Shown in pieces: positions 60,070 through 64,000 of a DNA stretch of 64,000 nt. Under the pieces are notes generated by a model. That model was given only the letters and a program-made list of their open reading frames with translations, was not told the origin of the DNA and ran no database searches. The stretch is from an uncultured Christensenellaceae bacterium (lineage in GTDB: Bacteria > Bacillota > Clostridia > Christensenellales > UBA3700): assembly GCA_944381325.1 (NCBI GenBank), contig CALWKS010000001.1, forward strand, positions 523,636 through 587,635, in the 5' to 3' direction. Each line of letters begins with the position of its first letter. The first letter of the stretch is position 1. Both the position numbers and the translations under genes were made by a program.

Positions 60070-62367
60070 TTATTTGATTTCTTCTTCCTTTATCTTCTTA
60101 TTGTAATCACGCTTAAACAGCTTGTTTTGCAGTTTTCTGATATTGCGTTTCTCAAGCTTCTGATTGCCTGTAGAAATTATCAGCAGCGCAGGCAACAGCA
60201 ACATGACCAGAATTCCGCTAATTATAGCTCCGCGCGCAATCATCAGCGTTATTTCGCTGACTATTATGTTTGTGGTGATCAAAGACACCGACAAGCAACA
60301 GCCTGCGAGTATGGCAACCGACGTCAATATAGACACACCGCTTTCCGTAAGCGCCGTATAAGCGGCTTCCCTTGCGGATTTGAAGCCCAGATAATTCTGA
60401 TATTTTACAGTGTAAAGTATAGCATAGTCGACTGTTGCACCCAGCTGTATCGAGCTCAGAATGATATAAGCCATAAAGTTTATCGACTGTCCGAATATAT
60501 AGCTTATAGAAAGGTTTACGAATATACCGAATTCGATAACCAGCACAACGATTGTGGACATTTTGAACGACTTCAACGTAAACAACAGGATTATAAATAT
60601 GATCGCTACGGATACGATCGATACGACCATAAAGTCTGTAGGCGTTATATCCTGCAAGTCGCTTACTGCCTGAGTCATACCTGTAATATAGTAATTCTCA
60701 GCGCCGAAAATTTCGTCCAGCAAAGCGCGTATTTCTTTGAGTGCAAGTGTACCCTCGTCAGATTCAGGGTCAGCGTCAAGCATTATGGAATACATGGTAT
60801 AACCGTTGTTGAGGAAGCCTGTTATCATAGACATATCCATACCGGAAGACGCCATCAGATTGCCCATTTGTTCGTCGTTAACAAGATCGACTATACCTTC
60901 TGCACTATCTTCAGGAAGCATAGAGAAAAGACCGAGCACAGCGTTTACATCGTCGCGCGCTTTGATTTTTTCAATAAAATCGTACTGATCCGCAACGTTG
61001 CTCTCGCCGTTGAGGTTCTCTGTTTTAGCAGGAACTATCACGACAAGCGAGTTGCTGAGTGCATCGACTTTCTGCTCTATCGCAGTGGGATTGGGATTTT
61101 CTTCAACGAACTTGATATAAGAAAGATCGACCATGTTCTGCATAATAACTACAGGTATCAGCAGAGCCAGCGCGATTGCGACAATGGTCTTTCTGTTGGT
61201 AACAGCCTTTGAAGCTACAGTCTTGAACTTGGGCACGATGATTCTGTGCTGAGTCTTGCGCGCAAGTTTCTTTGTCAGAAGCATAAAGCAAGGCTGAAGC
61301 AGAATTACCGTAAGCAAGCTGAGGAACACGCCTTTTGCAAGCACTATGCCAAGGTCTTCGCCTATCTTGAATCTCATTGCGAACAGCGCAAGGAAGCCGC
61401 CGACGGTAGTGAGTGCCGAAGCCGATATCGTGGAGAAAGTCTTGGGAATAGCCCTCTCCATTGCCAGCTTGTCATCGAGGGTCTTTTTCTGTTCCTCTGC
61501 AAAAGAGTGCATCAGGAATATCGCATAGTCCATAGACAGCGCAAGCTGCAGTATAGACGACGCGGCATAAGTTACGACCGATACACTGGGCAGAACGAGG
61601 TTGGTACCCATATTTATGACGATAGATACGCCCAGCGTAAGCATAAAGACTATCGGGTCGATAAGAGAATTAGTCGTCAGAAGAAGGATAATAAACATTA
61701 CCAGAACGGCGACTACTGCGTACTTTCCTATTTCACCTATTGTACTGTCGAAAATCTCACGCGTGATCTGAGTGCTGCCGCCCATTGCGTATTCAAAGCC
61801 CTTATTTTCAAGATGATCTTCTATATCCGAAAGCAGATTCATTGCCTCGTTTGAAGAGCTGGGAACGTTGAGCTGAAGCATCATAAGATAGGTATCGTCA
61901 TCAGGATGGAACATAGAAACGATCTCGGGATTGGTTGACAGCTGCTCTGTCATTTCCTTGAGGTCTTCTATCTTAAGATTGTATTTTGAAAGCAAATTAT
62001 TGACGATATTTGCAATAACAGGATTTTCTAGCTGCGACCAGTCTATATCCTGCATATCCTTGAGAAGCCCGTACCAGATGATACCGCCCTCTTTTGTACC
62101 GCCCTTTTCTTCGATAAGAGCAACCAGTTCCTGCATATCCTCGTACGTAGCGCCCTGCACGCCGATGATAGCGTCGCCCTGCATATCGAAATTCTCTTTC
62201 ATGAAATTCATACCGATAGTCATATCGACGTCTTCGGGAAGATATGAAAGGATGTCAGAGTTGACGTTGACGTACGACATTGCAAAAAGAGACGCGATCG
62301 TGATGAGAAGCATCACGCCGAGAAGAATGAGTCTGTATTTGACAACAAATTTTGCAAAGCGTTTCAT
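60070..62367 (-). CDS. RND-superfamily transporter, MMPL type
   Basis: 765 residues, about twelve membrane segments in two halves, each with a large extracytoplasmic loop after the first segment. Proton-relay Asp residues are visible in 'ALSMDYAIFLMHSF' near 279 and 'GATVDYAILYT' near 648. This is the layout of Gram-positive MMPL/YdfJ-like exporters of lipids or hydrophobic compounds; cargo unknown. The ATG lies six bases after the -10 box and has no good ribosome site, implying a leaderless mRNA. A C-terminal basic tail ends the protein. Confidence 0.88.
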   Translation of the reverse strand: MKRFAKFVVKYRLILLGVMLLITIASLFAMSYVNVNSDILSYLPEDVDMTIGMNFMKENFDMQGDAIIGVQGATYEDMQELVALIEEKGGTKEGGIIWYGLLKDMQDIDWSQLENPVIANIVNNLLSKYNLKIEDLKEMTEQLSTNPEIVSMFHPDDDTYLMMLQLNVPSSSNEAMNLLSDIEDHLENKGFEYAMGGSTQITREIFDSTIGEIGKYAVVAVLVMFIILLLTTNSLIDPIVFMLTLGVSIVINMGTNLVLPSVSVVTYAASSILQLALSMDYAIFLMHSFAEEQKKTLDDKLAMERAIPKTFSTISASALTTVGGFLALFAMRFKIGEDLGIVLAKGVFLSLLTVILLQPCFMLLTKKLARKTQHRIIVPKFKTVASKAVTNRKTIVAIALALLIPVVIMQNMVDLSYIKFVEENPNPTAIEQKVDALSNSLVVIVPAKTENLNGESNVADQYDFIEKIKARDDVNAVLGLFSMLPEDSAEGIVDLVNDEQMGNLMASSGMDMSMITGFLNNGYTMYSIMLDADPESDEGTLALKEIRALLDEIFGAENYYITGMTQAVSDLQDITPTDFMVVSIVSVAIIFIILLFTLKSFKMSTIVVLVIEFGIFVNLSISYIFGQSINFMAYIILSSIQLGATVDYAILYTVKYQNYLGFKSAREAAYTALTESGVSILTSVAILAGCCLSVSLITTNIIVSEITLMIARGAIISGILVMLLLPALLIISTGNQKLEKRNIRKLQNKLFKRDYNKKIKEEEIK

Positions 62368-62373
62368 ACTCTA

Positions 62374-62402
62374 ACTATATTACATAAAAACGTTTTTGTA
62401 AA
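62374..62402 (-). promoter_or_regulatory. MMPL gene promoter, placed for a leaderless mRNA
   Basis: TTTACA (62402-62397), 17-base spacer, TATAGT (62379-62374), then six bases to the ATG at 62367. Confidence 0.7.
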
Positions 62403-62616
62403 TTGCCTTTTGACAATTCCGATGGCTTTTTACAAACAATTTACCAAAGGTAACAACGGGTGTAAAATGTGCGTAAAGTCGTGACAAAAACTTCTTCAAT
62501 TCAGTCTTATTTTACACGCTGAAACCCATAAAAGTAATTGCTGTAATTGCCTTGAAATTATGCCTTACCCTCATCCCTTTAATAATGATAATATATATTA
62601 TATAACCTTGACAGAC
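62403..62616. other. AT-rich intergenic stretch, nothing identified
   Basis: Between the MMPL promoter and the pckG terminator no gene, RNA or repeat was recognised. Confidence 0.4.
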
Positions 62617-62652
62617 AAAAAAATACGTCCGCCCCGTATAGGGACGGACGGT
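62617..62652 (-). terminator. intrinsic terminator after pckG
   Basis: CGTCCGTCCC/GGGGCGGACG stem with one wobble and a short loop, then TATTTTTTT on the minus strand. Confidence 0.88.
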
Positions 62653-62698
62653 TTATTCTTGGCGATATCTGATTGTCTAACCGCTTGACAAAGGGATA

Positions 62699-64000
62699 TT
62701 ACTTGTTGAGTTTGCTCTCGAGTTCGTCAGCCTGCTTAGCCAGCTCTTTGGGGAGCTTGTCGCCGAACTTAGCATAGAACTCTTTGATGCCTTCAACTTC
62801 TTTCTTCCAGTTCTCTTTGTCGATAGCGAGAAGACCCTTAACGGTGTCAACGCTCATATCGAGACCTTCGATGTTGATGTCTTCAGCCTTCGGAACATAA
62901 CCGATAGCGGTTTCTTCTGCATCAACTTCGCCTGCGATTCTCTTGAGCATCCAGTCGAGGACTCTCATGTTGTCGCCGAAGCCCGGCCATATAAAGTGAC
63001 CTTCGTCATCGGTTCTGAACCAGTTTACGTTGAAGAACTTGGGCTGCTTGTCTACGTCAACGCTCTTGCCCATGTCGAGCCAGTGCTGCCAGTAGTCGCC
63101 CATATTGTAACCGCAGAACGGAAGCATTGCCATAGGATCACGTCTTACAACGCCTACAGCACCTGCTGCAGCAGCGGTGGTCTCACTTGCCATGATAGAG
63201 CCGACGAATACGCCGTTCTCCCAGTCTTTAGCCTGGTAAACGAGCGGAGCGGTCTTTGCACGTCTGCCGCCGAAGATGAACGCGCTGAGCGGAACGCCGT
63301 TGCCGTTCTCGAACTCGGGGCTGATGCAGGGGCAGTTTACAGCGGGAGCGGTAAATCTGCTGTTCGGATGAGCGCCCTTCTCTGTGGAGGTCTTGCCATT
63401 CCACGGATTGCCCTTCCAGTCGATAGCGTGCTCAGGCGGATTCTTGTCCAAACCTTCCCACCAAACTGTGTTGTTCTCCAGGTTGTGGCAAACGTTGGTG
63501 AAGATGGTGTTCTTCTTGGTAGCTGCGAGAGCGTTGGGGTTTGACTTAGCATTGGTACCGGGAGCAACGCCGAAGAAGCCGTTCTCAGGGTTGATAGCGT
63601 AAAGTCTGCCATCCTTGCCCTTTCTGATCCAAGCGATATCGTCGCCTACGCAGAATACTTTGTAACCGTTCTTGCGGTAACCTTCCGGCGGAATGAGCAT
63701 AGCCAGGTTGGTCTTGCCGCAAGCTGACGGGAATGCAGCTGCCATATAAACGGTTTCCTTATTGGGCTTTTCGATGCCGAGGATAAGCATATGTTCAGCC
63801 ATCCACTGCTCGTTCTTACCCTGATAAGAAGCAATACGCAGAGCGAAGCACTTCTTGCCGAGAAGAACGTTGCCGCCGTAAGCGCTGTTTACGGAGATAA
63901 TAGCGTTGTCCTCAGGGAACTGGCAGATATATCTCTTTTCAGGATCGACGTCGCATTTAGCGTGAGTGCCTCTGACGAAGTCGTTGCTGTCGCCGAGAGC
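62699..64000 (-). CDS. pckG: phosphoenolpyruvate carboxykinase (GTP), C-terminal part
   Basis: Interconverts oxaloacetate plus GTP and PEP plus GDP plus CO2. The frame stays open to the window edge; 433 residues are visible and roughly the first 160-180 are missing. Motifs: 'AIISVNSAYGGNVLLGKKC' region, P-loop 'FPSACGKTNLAML', kinase-2 'VGDDIAWIRKGKDG', 'INPENGFFGVAPGTN' and 'FGGRRAKTAPLVYQAKDW', all diagnostic of the GTP-dependent type. Codon use is strongly biased (GCT/GTT/CTC), implying high expression. In anaerobes it often works toward oxaloacetate. Confidence 0.96.
   Translation of the reverse strand, partial: ALGDSNDFVRGTHAKCDVDPEKRYICQFPEDNAIISVNSAYGGNVLLGKKCFALRIASYQGKNEQWMAEHMLILGIEKPNKETVYMAAAFPSACGKTNLAMLIPPEGYRKNGYKVFCVGDDIAWIRKGKDGRLYAINPENGFFGVAPGTNAKSNPNALAATKKNTIFTNVCHNLENNTVWWEGLDKNPPEHAIDWKGNPWNGKTSTEKGAHPNSRFTAPAVNCPCISPEFENGNGVPLSAFIFGGRRAKTAPLVYQAKDWENGVFVGSIMASETTAAAAGAVGVVRRDPMAMLPFCGYNMGDYWQHWLDMGKSVDVDKQPKFFNVNWFRTDDEGHFIWPGFGDNMRVLDWMLKRIAGEVDAEETAIGYVPKAEDINIEGLDMSVDTVKGLLAIDKENWKKEVEGIKEFYAKFGDKLPKELAKQADELESKLNK

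Noticed and set aside
60037..61212. 391-codon plus-strand open frame
   Set aside because: It is antisense to the MMPL gene, has an implausible Cys/His/Arg/Tyr-rich composition and no ribosome site; a codon-bias shadow.

Overview
The window looks like chromosomal sequence from an anaerobic, endospore-forming member of the Clostridia, probably uncultured. The evidence is a spoIVA gene with a candidate sigma-E promoter, a T-box leader, RNase J, HPr kinase with an HPr-like protein, a GGGtGRT/scaffold gene pair, a short monomeric [FeFe] hydrogenase and a GTP-type PEP carboxykinase. No rRNA, tRNA, CRISPR array, prophage or insertion sequence was seen. Genus-level placement cannot be made from this sequence alone.

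Region by region. 1-5.9 kb: a tightly packed minus-strand aromatic operon, aroF-aroB-aroA-aroC-pheA-aroE (aroE runs off the left edge). 6-8.1 kb: leuA behind a strong promoter and a leucine-type T-box. 8.2-10.7 kb: phosphate transporter, its DUF47 partner and a methyltransferase. 10.7-11.3 kb: an AT-rich gap holding the frameshifted remains of a gene. 11.3-13 kb: a TrpB2-type tryptophan synthase beta gene behind what looks like a leader-peptide attenuator. 13-17.5 kb: trpS with four poorly characterised genes (DUF5685, a degenerate J-domain protein with a Cys-rich tail, a membrane protein, a DUF3810 protease-like protein). 17.7-24.7 kb: dgt, ilvE-yigZ-tyrS, a lipoprotein, and the scaffold/GGGtGRT pair. 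24.7-25.1 kb: two copies of a structured direct repeat.

25.3-34.6 kb is a run of single genes and pairs: a DNase I-fold enzyme, uracil permease, aldo/keto reductase, cytidylate kinase-like protein, sodium symporter, an HPr/Crh-like protein with a DUF4364 gene, and a zinc-ribbon protein. 34.8-40.1 kb: K+ channel, membrane protein, a 58-residue acidic protein, hprK, HAD phosphatase, uvrC. 40.4-41.5 kb: an ArsR-type regulator divergent from a 54-residue Cys-rich peptide that converges on a second Cys-rich protein. This is the most system-like uncharacterised locus here. 41.8-49.4 kb: spoIVA, [FeFe] hydrogenase-phosphoesterase-aminotransferase, der and a DUF512 protein. 49.5-55.8 kb: rnj followed by a tRNA wobble-uridine module (trmR/trhP-like), a glycosyltransferase, a Dabb protein, a cyclophilin and a membrane protein. 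55.9-64 kb: a second zinc-ribbon protein, a sugar nucleotidyltransferase, serC-serA, an MMPL transporter and pckG (cut at the right edge).

Amino-acid synthesis dominates (aromatic, Leu, branched-chain transamination, Trp, Ser), with regulation at several levels: a T-box, a probable Trp leader, many sigma-A-like promoters with 17-base spacing, and at least three genes whose -10 box lies 6-7 bases before the start codon, implying leaderless mRNAs.
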